Below the pieces are notes generated by a model that was not told the origin of the DNA, ran no database searches, and saw only the letters and a program-made list of their open reading frames with translations. A stretch of 64,000 nt of DNA, from the NCBI GenBank assembly GCA_029215795.1, contig JARDYH010000001.1, positions 197,291,654 through 197,355,653 of the forward strand, read 5' to 3'. The DNA is from Anniella stebbinsi. Its lineage: Eukaryota > Chordata > Lepidosauria > Squamata > Anniellidae. A program made the position numbers and the translations under genes. This document shows, in pieces, positions 35,293 through 47,853 of the stretch (positions within the stretch are counted from its first letter, which is position 1; every line of letters starts with the position of its first letter).

Positions 35293-37474
35293 TCCATACA
35301 TTCTTCAAAGTTCCTTCATCAGGACATTTGTTCCCGCTATTGTTATGGTTAAAGGCACTTTTACAGATGCAAGCTCTGGGGAGACCTTGTAAAGTAGGGG
35401 CCCACCAGGAAGAAAGTTAGCCCCCCTTCCAGTCCATAGCAGCATGTTATTGGTTTTCATGCAAGAGTTGAGAATTAGTATTCAAGACAGGTTTGAGAAC
35501 TGAATTTTGGTTAGCTCAGCCTTATTAGTAAACTCTGACTTCACCAGTGTAGGGGTTAATAAATCACCCCAGAATGTCTGACAAGAGGTCTCACAAGACA
35601 TGTCTTACAAAAAGGGTAGGCTTTTAGAACTGAAGCTATACTGAACAGAACAATCCCACTTTAGCACCTTAAAGTACAAAAACTAAATGAGCCAGAAATT
35701 AAATTTTTATAACAGCTTTTCATTATTTTAGACTGCTTCAAATTACTAGAGACTGATTCTCTCAGCCTGAATTTATTAAAATATAAGTTACATAGTATTA
35801 AGCAAGGATGTTTATTCGCTATAGTTATTCATGAAAGGCTAATTACAGTTTGAAATGTATACAGCCAGTGTCATAATTAACCACATTGTGATAGTCTAAT
35901 TAATCATTATAGTCTGAGACCTCATTTTTAATGCAGGAAATTAAGTAAAGTATTTTACAGCACAGAGAACACTTTTTGAAGCACAAGGATATGAAGACTT
36001 TTCAACTTTTGAAACATAGTCTTCAAGCTAGCCAAACACAAATCAAAATACCGTTATTGTTATCTGCAGCCATGTTGATCCTGAAAACAGCTGCAATGTT
36101 TAATAAACACAAGATGGCCGCCATGAACTTCAGAGCAATGCCACTGATAATCCAACAGAATCCCAAGTACAGGACCTATACAATACAGGGTTACATGGTG
36201 CTATTCAATAAGGCAGCTTCATATTTCAGTATTGATTGCCTGTCATTAGGGCTTAATGAGAGAGAAAAAGATTCAGAACATTCATGGGAGAAGGAATGGG
36301 TGAGAAATGCTCCTGCCTACTAATGCAATCTGAAGACTGGGATGCAATAATGAATCCAGAACACCCAATCGTTGTGGATCTACAGAGTCAAGGAAGCATC
36401 ATAGCTGCATGCTTTTCCATCTAAAATGGGGACAAGGCACCAAATGATGTAACTGGTTCATATCTTCTCTTAGTCTCTACCCCATCCAATCCCCATACAC
36501 AGACATAATTTATGCAGATTTTATTTCAAAGCAAAAGCATTCTGTTTATTGGGATGTATCTAATGCTGTGCAAGCAGAATGCCACTTATATGCAGAGAAG
36601 CTTTTCTGCCCTTTCCTCCCCACTGCAGTACCCAGTATATGCCCTCAAAGCCTCTTCTGAAGGTCAGAGAGATAGCAGGAAAGGCCTGGAATACAGTTTT
36701 AGCGGTCTGCAGTGGAACGGAGAAATTGTACAAGCTGTCTTTACCTAGCTTTGAAAAACTACTCAAAGACATTCCCAGGCCTTTCCCAAATTTCTCCCAA
36801 CCATCAGGAGAGGCCTTTTGGGGTGGTGCAGGGGGAAAAGCCACCTTGTGCAAGTAGACTTCCACTCATGCAGCACTGGATACAACCCATAAGCCCAGTT
36901 CAGATGCAACATTAAACTATAGTTTAGGCATTGCATGAATGAGCCTGCTCAAGCCTGAACCCTCTCCCCTGCTGTATGCCAGAAGAGATTAGAAGCATAC
37001 TATAAATATTACTAATAAATTAATATGGCACACCCTTCAAGGTTTAAACTAACCAAACTTTGTCTTTATGTCCAACAAGTATAAACTGTGGTTAATATAT
37101 ATTATGTTTGTGATCATGGCTTGCTTCAATAAATTAACTGCAGTTACTGGTTGGGACATAACAAATCAGATTTTCCAATCTCATCCTGTAATGTGCACCA
37201 AAGGAGAGGCACTCAACATCAAGTAGGCAGGTTCTCATAACACAAAGCATTGCATTAAAACTAGCCATTATTTCCCAAGTCATGATTTTAAAACAGTTCT
37301 CTTGCTTACTGTGCCGCTGGTCCCAATTTATATTTGAATTTAAGATCTAATAAGAACTTTAAACCTAACAAATTGAAAATCCTTATTATATAAAAACTAA
37401 TATTCCCTACATTAACACTGCAGAGTCATTTAAACCCATAACTATCTACAAAATCCAAGTCTATTTTGCTTAAG
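35293..37474. other. Intronic sequence with a possible decayed MITE
   Basis: Around 36895-37155, AGTTCAGATGCAACATTAAA and AACTGCAGTTACTGG with a TTAAACTATAGTTTA palindrome suggest another fold-back element. Borders are uncertain. The overlapping frames at 36560-36915 lack domains. Confidence 0.35.
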
Positions 37475-37680
37475 TCCTAATGGCTATGTGCTACCTCCAG
37501 TATCAGGGGCAGTATGCCTATGTACACCAGTTGCTGGGGAACATGGATGGGAGGGTGCTGTTGCACTCGTGTCCTCTTGTGGTTTCCTGGTCAACAGCTG
37601 GTTGGCCACTCTGTGAGCAGAATACTGGACTAGATGGATTGTTGTCGGATCCAGCATGGCTCTTCTTATGTTCTAAATAG
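37475..37680 (+). mobile_element. CR1 3' end
   Basis: TATCAGGGGCAGTATGCCTA, then GTTGCTGGGGAACATGG and GACTAGATGGATTG...GGCTCTTCTTATGTTCT, is the plus-strand counterpart of the CR1 3' segment at 59232-59400. Confidence 0.8.
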
Positions 37681-38521
37681 TACTCTAGCCATTCACTGCA
37701 TTAGTCTGCTGGGGCTGAAAGAAAAATACTTCAATGGTAACTATTTTTAAAAGTCTTTGATTCAAGCACTGTTAAGTTAATTTACTATAATACAAATAAT
37801 TATTCCACCGTAAATGTTAGGTGCTACCAGTGCCTCTTGCTGTCCGATCCAAAATCCTAGAGAAATTGACAGAGTTTAAGGAAAACGAAAACACATGAGA
37901 GAAAGTTAACCATAGCCACTTCAAGAAAAATCATCCAACTTGCAATTTGATTAACGGATATGCACAGCCATAAACAGGTCTAATTTCTCCACTGTGTTTT
38001 AAAGTTTTTAATGTACTTGAAATATAGTTGATGCCAAAAAATAAGCTAAGCTTATTTATTTGTTAATTGTTATAACTATTATATTAAGCATTTCCTCTGT
38101 GTTGATAAAATTTATTAACGAACTAGTACTACTAGGAACATGCATTATGCTATCAGCATTCAGAAGTTCCCAAACAATGCTTTGGCTGCAAAAGCATGAG
38201 AAGTACTTCATCATCATTAATGTTTAAAAAGCAAAAGAGGATAAAAATAAAATTCCATAGATGCAAAGAGATGGTTTTTAAAAAGTTTCCCCATCATGGC
38301 ATCACATTTAACCATCAAGTCACAGTACAGAAAAACAAGAACTAGTGAAGACATAACGCTCCTGGTTAAGGGATGGGATATGAGGACACAGAAAACAGAT
38401 ACCACCCTTCCCCTCTCAAATGACCACACTCACTCTACCTCACTCTGAAAATTAACTATGGTTAGCACTCCTGAGGATTCACTCTCATGCAAAGTTTGAA
38501 GCTGGTTAAAAGGTGTATGAC
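37681..38521. other. Intronic sequence, nothing recognised
   Basis: No gene or repeat border seen. Confidence 0.4.
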
Positions 38522-38834
38522 CTGGTTTACATATAATGACAAACCATTGGTTTTTAAACTAATGGGTTGTTTTCCACAAGTGGGTGCACTGCCTGTACTA
38601 TACAACCCAAGATCAGCTCCTTTGTAGGTTGTGAAGTGTGGCATCCAAACCCAGACCGATGGTTGTTTCGAGGCTAAATAACCCAGAGGTTAACCTATGA
38701 AGGAAGTGATCATGGATCATGCAATAAAAGTGGAAGTGGCAGGCATGCTGCAGGCAATGTGCCTGCTTCTCCTCACTCATGCATGACAACCCACGGGTCT
38801 AAAACGATGGGTTGGTATTATGTGCAAACAGACC
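38522..38834. mobile_element. Fold-back MITE (TTACATATAATGACAAACCA type)
   Basis: CTGGTTTACATATAATGACA pairs with TATTATGTGCAAACAG. AAACCATTGGTTTTTAAAC pairs with AAAACGATGGGTTGG. Internal CAACCCAAG and GGTTGT motifs resemble the elements at 25216 and 55909. Confidence 0.7.
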
Positions 38835-40109
38835 CTGTATGTCTGTGTGACAGATACATATCGAATGTACTCAAATACCATAGTCTGCTGCAAATCACTT
38901 AACCACAGTAGTGTTACATCTGCGCTAGCCCAAAATCGACCAGCAGTAAACATTTAGCATAGCACATCTACCATTCAACTGCAGCATTAAGCAGTATTTT
39001 GTATATATGTTCACAAGGCACCACAAATTTTATAGTTACACAGGGTTTGCTAAATGTACCACATACTCAGCAGGAAGTCTACAAGTAGCGAGAAATCAAA
39101 ATGTACACATTCATGTTTGACCAATCCAAACATTCCACTTCTAAATACTCTCCACTTCTAAATATAAAAGCAGATCAGAGGAGGGAAAATCATGACATAG
39201 AATGAAGCAAACTATACATTCATTGTCCCTGATTTAATAACAACTTGAGAGAGGATAGTAAATCTATTTTTTAAACATTCATACTTTATTTCTCTTTGGA
39301 AGAATTATGGCAATTGTCTACACTTCCTATTTTACACTAGCAATTTGCTGAAACAAGGTAATTAAGTTATTGCATTTCTTCACTTCTTACAACCCTAACC
39401 CCGCCCAAAACATGCTATCATAAAAATGTGCAATGCAGTTTTAGAGAACGGTAATCTACATGCACTTTTTAAAATGAAGTGTTTAAAATTCGGAAGGTAG
39501 AATTTATGCTTTTTCTACATCAGTTTCAAACATATTGCCTCAAGATGATAGCACAACAAAAGTCAATAGGATGTAAGGCTTTTTTCAACAGTTAGGGAGG
39601 GAAGAAGTTTCCAACACACAGTATCATTCATGGCTCCAGGAACATAATAAAGAGGGGCGGAAAAACCTAAGAAAATAGATCCAGTCCTCCCAATAATCCA
39701 CTGTTTCATCATTTAACCTGCTCACCCACCCCACATTTGAACTTCTGTCAGCAGTTCATTCACCTGTACGGTCTTTCCATGCTAGCCAAAAAAAATTTTC
39801 AGGATTGACAGGACAGTGAAGAAATTGAAAGAATTTCCCAAACTGTCCTTCCCATGTCCCCCCTCCCCGGTGTTACTGAAGCCACTGTCACAGGTAAAGC
39901 AAAGAGCAGGCTTATTTTGCAGATGGATCTCTGCTCCCAATCACCACTCCCCAAACCACCACTTGGAAGAGGGATACAGTATTAGAAATGTGCTGGCAAT
40001 GTTTCTGAAAAGAGGTGAAGCAATGACCACAGATTACTCCCCTTTCCCCTTCCGAAGCTTGACCTTGGCTTACGGCGTTATTGAGATCAAATACTTCCTA
40101 TATTCAGGA
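38835..40109. other. Intronic sequence, nothing recognised
   Basis: The 101-codon frame at 39816-40121 has no domain. No repeat borders. Confidence 0.4.
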
Positions 40110-40262
40110 TTTTTATCTTAAAAAACATTTTAAGATGTTTTTAATGATATATTCGTTTTTATTTCTTTTAATATTTCATCTATTTTGTGGTTCTTGTGTA
40201 TATATTTATTGTTGTTCCCCGCCTCGATCCGGAGGGAGAGGCAGGTTATAAATAAAATTATG
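40110..40262 (+). mobile_element. L2/CR1-type LINE 3' UTR fragment
   Basis: Ends GCCTCGATCCGGAGGGAGAG, then GCAGGTTATAAATAAAATT, identical in type to the tail at 19380-19410. Confidence 0.78.
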
Positions 40263-40889
40263 CTTCCCCCTCACTTTTATATAACCCCACACACCCAAAA
40301 AAACCCAAAACAAATCACAAAATCATTTACATTTCTTCATACGGCATTTGCTCCAAATCCCTGATTTTAAGCACCCCCTTCCAAGAGCCATAAGCAATAG
40401 CAGCAAATACACTCGTGCTGATTAATAAGGAGAAACTCCATAATCTGATAAATGCCCCAGAAAATTAGATTGAGAAACTACAAGTGAACAGACAGGCCCA
40501 TCTCCGAAAACAGGAGCTTTCAAGACATCGGTAAAGTAGGAACAGAAACTGAATCCAGTTCAACAACGACGGCATGCATTTGAAAGACATTCGCCAATTC
40601 ATTGCTATTGCCATGGATGATGGCATTAGTCTACCTTTTTATCTTTCCAAAATGGTTTTTTTCCCAACCATATCTTCTTCCAAGGGAGTATTCTTGGAAT
40701 GGAAGAACACTGAACTGAACTGAACACTGAACATGGAAGAACACTGAACCTACATGGAACATTCATATGTGTATTCAATGAAAATCAAACAAGGAGATAC
40801 AGTCGACAAGGATTTTCAGTTCTGATTCTGCCATAAACCTCGGTCGTTCTTCTAGTTCCCCACTGGATTCTTGCCTTGCATTTCCCAAG

Positions 40890-41003
40890 CTACTTGGGTA
40901 AAATCCAACTAAGTCCTACTTAGAGTAGACCCACTGAAATAAATGGGATTTAAGTTAATCATGCCTAACTTAAGTCCGATTCATTTCAATGAGTCTACTC
41001 TCA
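40890..41003. mobile_element. Palindromic MITE (AGAGTAGACCCACTGAAAT type)
   Basis: ACTTAGAGTAGACCCACTGA pairs with TTCAATGAGTCTACTCTCAG around a central AACTTAAG/TTAAGTTAATC palindrome. It ends immediately before the minus-strand CR1 terminus. Confidence 0.65.
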
Positions 41004-41006
41004 GGT

Positions 41007-41150
41007 TAAAATCATAGAATAGTTGGAAGGGGCCTATAAGGCCATCGAGTCCAACCCCCTGCTCAATGCAGGAATCTACTTTAAAACATTCCTGACAGAT
41101 GGTTGTCCAGCTGCCTCTTGAATACCTCTAATGTGACCCTCGATGTTTAT
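41007..41150 (-). mobile_element. Classical CR1 3' end, minus strand
   Basis: AATCATAGAATAGTTGGAAG, then GGCCTATAAGGCCATCGAGT and CCAACCCCCTG, is the reverse complement of the CR1 terminus at 7800-7880. Confidence 0.85.
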
Positions 41151-41439
41151 GTGCTCCAAATACAATGAGCAAGTTCCCAGGCTTAAACCCATTTGTAAGA
41201 GATCAATGTGCTTTGCTGCATCAAGTCCACCCTATTTAATTCTATCCCCACATTCCATTTTGTCCTATTGATTTTTTTATAGACCAATGCTTGTTTGCTG
41301 GCCCTGATCCTGCAAATAAGCACACATATCCTGCCAGTCCTAGACGTTTCATATGGTCTTAAAACATTACGCTTCTTCAGAGGAGTTAGGCTCCATCATA
41401 AAATCTGGCTGGCTTAACCTTGCTTCTGAGTGAGCCCTT

Positions 41440-41525
41440 TAGAAGTCTTTGTATTTATATTTATTGTTGTTTCCCAGAGGGAGAGGTGGGTAAGAAATAA
41501 ATATATTATTATTATTATTATTATT
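41440..41525 (+). mobile_element. LINE tail with (ATT)n
   Basis: CCAGAGGGAGAGGTGGGTAA, then GAAATAAATATATTATTATT, is the last ~80 bases of the 5237-5630 family. Confidence 0.65.
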
Positions 41526-43752
41526 GACTGATACCAACATTAACAAGCATGTCATCCAGAGCACCCTTTGGAAACTGGCAAGGCTGCAGAATTTGCAATA
41601 TACTTCTTATTTTACTTACAGGCCAAATAGGGACGAGGAAACAAGAAGGCTCAGAATGCAAACGAAAGGAGATAGTAGGCTTTATTGTCCAATTATAAAA
41701 ATATATAAAGACCTTGACGGCAGCCTATTTCTAATGTTGCATTGTCCCTTTTTGAAGTTAAGCCCACAAACACTTGTTGTCTGCAGAAATAAATAAGATC
41801 CTGGATAGTTAAAATGTCACACAATATCACGTCTGCACCATTCATGTGGATGAACTTACAAGTGTCTACAGATACTACCTAAAGAATTGTGGAAATTAAT
41901 TATAAAATTCTCACAATAGCAGCTTCTTCATCTGTATCTCCCCAATGCATTTCTACATGATCTATTAAAAATTAATTGGCAATGCTTCTGCCCGGAGACC
42001 TTGACATATCTACACATCCAAAATTCCGGATGTAATTACTCAATGCAACATTTCAAATTCATAAGAACAACAAAACACCGCTCTGCACCCCAGTGCCGCA
42101 CCCAGATAGTCTTGTATCCATGTTTTATAGCCCAAATAGTTGCACCGCAATAGCACCGTTCTAAATGCTTAAATCATATCCTCTCAAACCTCAGGTCTTG
42201 CACACTAAGTACCACTCAGGTCTTTCTCCAGCCTGCATTAAAAACAAAAAGGTAGTCCAACCAAAATCCCTCTTGTATGGCTCCCAGAGATGTGTTTATC
42301 ATAGCAGTTGACAAGGCAACCCAGGTGTTTTATAGGCACTAAGCTGTTTCTCCTATTATTAGTTTGCTGCCTGAGGACAACTGCCAATGATGTTCCTCCA
42401 CCTCCCACTGCCTCTTAGAAGAAGTGAACACCGCAGGGGTTTTTTTTCCTGTAGGGTTGTTCCTTTTACTTTTCCACAGCAGTAGGAGGCAAAATTGAAA
42501 AGAAATGCTCTGAAGAAATAAAGGCAATTCTGTAATTTTTAAATGACCACCCTTTTGCAGCCCAGTGCCTCAAGGGGCAAAAAAAGCAAAGATTACTTGA
42601 ACCTTTGCCTCCTAACCTCTCACTTTTATAAAATATTTTTATTATAGAGCACAGGATGAAGTACCAAATCTATCCATTTTCCCTCTATAGAGGTCATATT
42701 TCGAAACGCAGCAAAATCTGTTATGGGAGTAGATGTTTGCAGGCAATTACAACAAGCCAAAATGATCTGGGAAGCTAGACTGGGGGGGGGGGGGGGGGTC
42801 CTTGCCATATTTTACCCTGAGGGTATAAGTCTACTCTTCACAACCCTCAGTGAATTCTCTTAAGAAGTTGTAACAAATAGTATGAACTCCAACAGCAAAA
42901 TCTTCACCAGTAAAGTGTTTACACAACCAAACATTAAAAATGCCCAGACAACTTCCAGGGCCCATATGCACCCATTTCAAATGCTTGGGTTTTAACCTGA
43001 TCTAGGATGATAGAAGAATTCACAGGAATAAATGGGCTACATGGATCGTTAAATTTGTTATATACTGCATACAAGTTGTTGGTATATCTCTAATTTGTAC
43101 CTAGTCATCGAATATATACATAACAATACTGTCTGCCTACAGGGTTTTCAGCTTTGCAACTCTGTACAGCCATAGAAATTTGGAACATTTAGTTCAACAA
43201 TATCCATGTTACCAAAAACGGGTTGTAGCAATATGTATATATTTAAGAAATTCATTCGAAGGACATCACTATCTAAAGTGGCTTCCTCTACCAGGGTTGC
43301 ATGGAAATGGTTCGAAGATTACATTTTAATGATTTATATTCCACCTTTCCAGCAGCAAAAAAAGACAAGAGACCTACTTTCTCAGGGCAGCATTAAAAAA
43401 ACAATATAGATAAAAACACAAAATCTAACATGCCAAATGACAGAATAGCACAAAACCACTATTAGAGAGAAAAATCATACTTAAAATGCCTAAGGGGTCT
43501 TTGCTTGATCCAAGTGATGTGGGGGGTTGTTTGCTTTTGACTTAAGATCAGAGCACGGAATCTGTAGAGAAACAGAGGTTTGTATCCAATGGTGCCTGTC
43601 CACCATTGGAACAGACACCACCAGTAGAATGGATTCCCTTCTCCCTTGCAGACTCCCAAACCTGCTCTGGATGGTTGGAGAACCCTCTAGAGCAGATCTG
43701 GAGGGTGTATTGGAGGAGGAGAGCAAGGGGATGTCCCACTACACAAGTGTAA
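41526..43752. other. Intronic sequence with G17 tract
   Basis: A run of seventeen G lies at 42782-42798. No gene recognised. The overlapping frames at 43462-43844 include MITE sequence and are not coding. Confidence 0.4.
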
Positions 43753-43977
43753 GGCTGAATTCGGACAACACTATAGTCAATGGTGGGTTAATAATCAACT
43801 TTACAGTTGTTCATTTAGGGGGTACTCCCCACACAACATGGTAATAAATAATCAACTGTGGTGTGGATTAGGATCAGCACTGAGTTGACTATGGCAGCAT
43901 TCGGACAACACGATAGTCAATACAACTGACAATTGTTTCCCCCCACCAGTTGCTTATTGTGTCATCCGAATTCAGCC
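43753..43977. mobile_element. Fold-back MITE (GGCTGAATTCGGAC family) flanked by TAA
   Basis: GGCTGAATTCGGACAACAC opens and CATCCGAATTCAGCC closes. TAA flanks both sides (43750-43752, 43978-43980), a 3-bp duplication of the kind PIF/Harbinger elements make. The other copies do not show this clearly. Confidence 0.8.
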
Positions 43978-45036
43978 TAAGTCTGCTCACATAATGTTGT
44001 ATCTCAAAGACTTACTATAACCCACTGCTGTTACTGGTTTGCCCCCCTCCCAATTTCCCATACTTACCTTAGACCAAACATGGCTATAGGAACCAATCTG
44101 CTCCAGCTAAACTTTCAGTGCACACTCTTTCCACCTTTTTCATCCCCAAGTGCTTGGTCAAAAGAAATAATGGGGGTGGGACACTTCCTCTGGAGAGATT
44201 TCACTGCCCAATGTTTGCATACATTAGTTTTTAACAACCACCACCACAGGGGAGAAAAACCCAGATTGAAACAAATAAACTGGAGAATAGTCCATGAGAC
44301 TTCTATTCCTTGTGCATCAAAATATTCTAATCAACATAAAAGCATCAGTTAAGTGACAGGATGTAACATTCTAAACATAACCAAAAGAAAATTAAGTGTA
44401 AGGGTTCCACATTTTATAGAACAACAAGTCTCCCTCTCATTCATAAAAGCAGTAATCTACTTTCATTCCAACATACTTACTCAATATCAATTTGTAACCA
44501 ATATGCAAATACTTTATTTAACCCGCAGGAAGGATGCCAGTATAAAAGCTACTTGCTCCTTGTTAATGCAAAAGCTTTCTTCTCATCCCTCTCCTGCAGC
44601 AAAACATACCTAGTAGTAACTCATGAATGTTGTCTGCAGCTAAGCTTTCCTTTGAAAAAATGTTCTCTATCAAAGCTCTCTCCCTTTCACACATTTCAAC
44701 CCAATTAGAGACAAGGCAGATTAGTGTGAAAAAAGCAGCTAATTTTAGATAACGTATGGATAAAAGTCAAATGTGTTTAATTATTTCAATATTTCTGGTA
44801 TATGACAGATTTATTTTAAAAAGGCAATGAAATAATGTTTTGAAAAAATGAAATAAGGACAGATTAGCTATTATAGGTCTGTCTACTAGATGTTAACTAC
44901 ATACTGTTTTTACTGCCTGTTCATTCAAGTTCTGGATTTTACCAATAACACACCAGCAGAACTGCTAATTTTCAATCACTCTGTTTTTCCAAGTAGATGC
45001 AATGAATATTTTCAGCCATTTACAAAGTGATGGCTA
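43978..45036. other. Intronic sequence, nothing recognised
   Basis: AT-rich, short chance frames only. Confidence 0.4.
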
Positions 45037-46172
45037 TCAAACCATTTGTTTTGGAATATACAGGCTGCCAGTATATACTATCCTCACGTGAGAAACTGAA
45101 CAAGGAGCTCCCACATCTAAACAGTAGCATGAAAAAATGGTATGCAAGTTACAAACTGAGGGCTGACTCCAACGTAACTTTACACTTTCTCTCTCCATTT
45201 GGCATATATTCTCCATGTCTGCTGCCTCCAGAATTGCCAGCCCCCCACAACTTCTTCCCATCTTATGCCTCCTCACTGCATCAGTTGCGAAGGTGCTATA
45301 GCCCTGCAGCCGGATGTTACGACTTTCCTCCACACATCTCTTGGAGGAGGATAATCGGAAATTGTTGTAAATAGCCCACGAATTCTTTATCAGCTAATTT
45401 GCTAGTCCAACCAGAGACATTCCACGACACTATTTGGAGCTTATAACTAGTTGTTCCTTTAATATCCCAGCTTAGTAAATGGTTAGTTGCAATGGGAGGG
45501 GAAAGCTTAACCATTTCCCCTATGTTAGAATGGTCTATAATCGAGTGGGGGGCTAACTTGCTGTAAGTTGGATTCCCCTCTATATTAGATTTAATTTCCT
45601 CCTTTCTCTGCAGACCAAATAAAATTTCCTTCAACTGCTCTAGTTCTTCCAAAATTTTCTCTTGTGACAAAGTGTCTAACTGTTTGAAGTGCTCCACTTT
45701 GTCGGCCTCCTCCGGCAGAAGTTCTTCCGCCAACGCCTGGAGTCCTTCCCGCAAACGCGACCTATTATGTAGGGTGACCCTATGAAAAGGAGGACAGGGC
45801 TCCTGTATCTTTAACAGTTGCAAAGCACAGGGAATTTCAGCAGGTGTTGTTTGTATGCATATATAACCTGGTGAAATTCCCTCTTCATCACAACAGTTAA
45901 AGCTGCAGGAGCCCTGTCTCTTGACCATGTACAAAAGAGGGCAGGGCTTCCGCAGATTTAACTTTGTGATGAAGAGGGAATTTCACCAGGTTCTGCTTAC
46001 ATACAAATGACATCTGCTGAAATTCCCTTTTCTATGAAACTGTTAAAGATACAGGAGCCCTGTCCTCCTTTTCATATGGTCAGCCTATATTATGGCTAAT
46101 ATATAGCTCTTCCTTTTTACTTGTTCTATCTACTCTGATCCAATGTTGGCCTGACAATATTTCTTGTAACAT
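45037..46172 (-). mobile_element. Non-LTR retrotransposon 5' ORF with AP-endonuclease start, split by a MITE
   Basis: Minus strand, two parts: 46088-46172 and 45037-45769. An ATG near 46172 begins a frame running up to a 318-bp MITE. After the MITE the same frame resumes (GLQALAEELLPEEADKVEHF, then a Glu/Leu-rich helical stretch). It leads to IVSWNVSGWTSKLADKEFV and IILLQE, the opening of an APE-type endonuclease domain. After a frameshift the domain continues with GYSTFATDAVRRHKMGRSCG and GLAI (45037-45333). Clade not assigned. Reverse transcriptase is absent. The copy is inactive. Confidence 0.78.
45770..46087. mobile_element. 318-bp palindromic MITE (TAGGGTGACC...TATGAAAAGGA)
   Basis: TAGGGTGACCCTATGAAAAG and CTTTTCATATGGTCAGCCTA are terminal inverted repeats, and the two halves are mirror copies over nearly the whole length (AATTTCAGCAGGTG, TGAAATTCCCTCTTCATCAC). 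TATTATG is duplicated on both sides (45763-45769, 46088-46094). A rearranged relative sits in the loop of the giant palindrome at about 51533-51737. Confidence 0.85.
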
Positions 46173-46479
46173 GCTTAAATTAAATAGCATTACATTACAC
46201 TTTCATAGATTTCTTAATCCCATGAGTACTGCCGTATGGCTGCTACTTGTCATGGTTGGTTCCCTGAACAGGAAAGGATAAAACACACTGATAACAATGG
46301 TTACTTTTAAGTATTTCTTAAAACTGAGTCCTTTAAAACTACACAAATACTGAAGAATCGTGGTCAATAAAAATAACAATAGTGTTATTATATAGGATTA
46401 AGAGATACTTTTGAACATTTTATGAAGCGTCCACATATATTAGCACCATAACACTTGTAGCAACTTTGTGAGGGAGATT

Positions 46480-46592
46480 CAGTATTATTATCCTCATACT
46501 GTTGAGGAGTTGAGGCTAACCAAGAGTGTTTTGCCTAAGGCACCTATGTTCAAAGTGTAGGTGAATCTGAATTGGGAAACTCGCAACTTATC
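46480..46592 (-). mobile_element. MIR-like SINE remnant
   Basis: TATTATCCTCATACTGTTGA, then GGAGTTGAGGCTAACC and TTGCCTAAGGCACC, resembles the reverse complement of the MIR core (TATTATCCCCATTTTACAGA...TTGCCCAAGGTCAC). Diverged. Confidence 0.45.
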
Positions 46593-46600
46593 CCTTAACA

Positions 46601-46975
46601 CAGGGGTGAGTAACATCGGGGTATCCGGGGACCATTTTTGCACCCCTGTGGGCCACACTCCTGCTGCCACTCTGCCACCAATTTTCAGCAGTAAACTGCT
46701 ACAACAGGCTAAAACCGCCAAATTTAACTCTAAAACCAGTTAAATTTGCCCATTTTAACTTTCAATAGCTGTTTCCAGCAGGGGGGCTTTGCCGCCACCA
46801 CCAAATTCAGTAGTGTGGTGGCCGCAGGATTGCATCTCACAAGAGCCTTCAGGGCGGGGAGGCAAAAAATGGCCCTATATGTTATTTTTCCCTGCTGCAA
46901 ATGTTAGTGGGGTGGTAGCAGCTGCCAAACAGGTAGATGGCATGTAGCCCATGGGCTGCATGCTGCCCAGCCCTG
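46601..46975. mobile_element. hAT MITE with perfect 8-bp TSD
   Basis: Ends CAGGGGTGAGTAACATCGGG and GCATGCTGCCCAGCCCTG. CCTTAACA lies at 46593-46600 and again at 46976-46983. 375 bp, no transposase. Confidence 0.88.
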
Positions 46976-47084
46976 CCTTAACAACTATAATACCATACAC
47001 CGACAGCTGGGAAGTCCCTTGTAGAAATCTCACCTCAGCCTCATGTAGTGAATTCACTACATGGTCTTATGAAAAGTGTTATGT

Positions 47085-47345
47085 CCACCCTCCCATCTGT
47101 AACATAAGGATAATAATACCAGCCAGTCTTACAGCAACGGTAGGTAGAAATTATAACTTTGCATGTTTGGACTTCAACTCCAAGCATTCATCACCATTGC
47201 CCATGCTGAGAGGGGCTTCTGGGAGTTGAAGTCCCAAACATCTGGAATTCTACCTTCTGCCCACCCATCTTACAGGGATATTGTAAAGGTTACTGAGATA
47301 GTGTACAACATACTTAGCCTTTATACGATGCAATCTTGTAAATAT
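47085..47345 (+). mobile_element. MIR-like SINE remnant, apparently interrupted
   Basis: CCCATCTGTAACATAAGGAT and AATAATACCAGCCAGTC look like the MIR 3' region. After a palindromic insert (47140-47262), ATCTTACAGGGATATTGTAA, AGGTTACTGAGATAGTG continues in MIR order. Confidence 0.45.
47140..47262. mobile_element. Short palindromic MITE (GGACTTCAACTCC type)
   Basis: GTTTGGACTTCAACTCCAAG pairs with GGGAGTTGAAGTCCCAAAC, and the outer GGTAGAA pairs with TTCTACC. About 120 bp. Confidence 0.65.
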
Positions 47346-47628
47346 TATGATGACGGAGCTAAGGGGTATAACTGAGGGAGGAGCATGGAATCAGGCAACT
47401 TGACAGAGGAACATGAAAGCAGGAGCACGGAGAGTAGCATTTAGCGGTGTACTAAACGTTGAGACACATTCCTTGCCCAGTGGGCCAAACAATCTAGTCA
47501 ATATGAACAGAAGGGATGAAAGGAGAAAAGAGTTGAGAAAAAAGCAAAAAGGACACAAAAGATAAGGCAGCTTTAACTAGCAATAGATAAAGCAGAGCAG
47601 GTGGTCCAGGGTAGGCTTTGTCAACAAT

Positions 47629-47853
47629 GGCTGAATTCGGACGACACATTAAGCAACTGGTGGGGGGAAACAATCGTCAGTTGTATTGACTATCGTGTCG
47701 TCCAAATGCTGCCATAGTCAACTCAGTGCTCATCCTAATCCACACCACGGTTGATTATTTATTACCATGTTGTGTGGGGAGTACCCCATAGATGAACAAC
47801 TGTACAGTTGTTTATTACCCCACCATTGACTATTGTGTTGTCCGAATTCAGCC
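47629..47853. mobile_element. Fold-back MITE (GGCTGAATTCGGAC family), intact reference copy
   Basis: GGCTGAATTCGGACGACACA to GTTGTCCGAATTCAGCC, 225 bp. It contains GATTATTTATTACCATGTTG uninterrupted. This is the empty-site version of the position where the giant palindrome inserted in the 48804-54394 copy. Confidence 0.85.

Noticed and set aside
45317..45934. 205-codon frame as a host gene
   Set aside because: Its first third is MITE sequence and the rest is the start of a retrotransposon endonuclease ORF.
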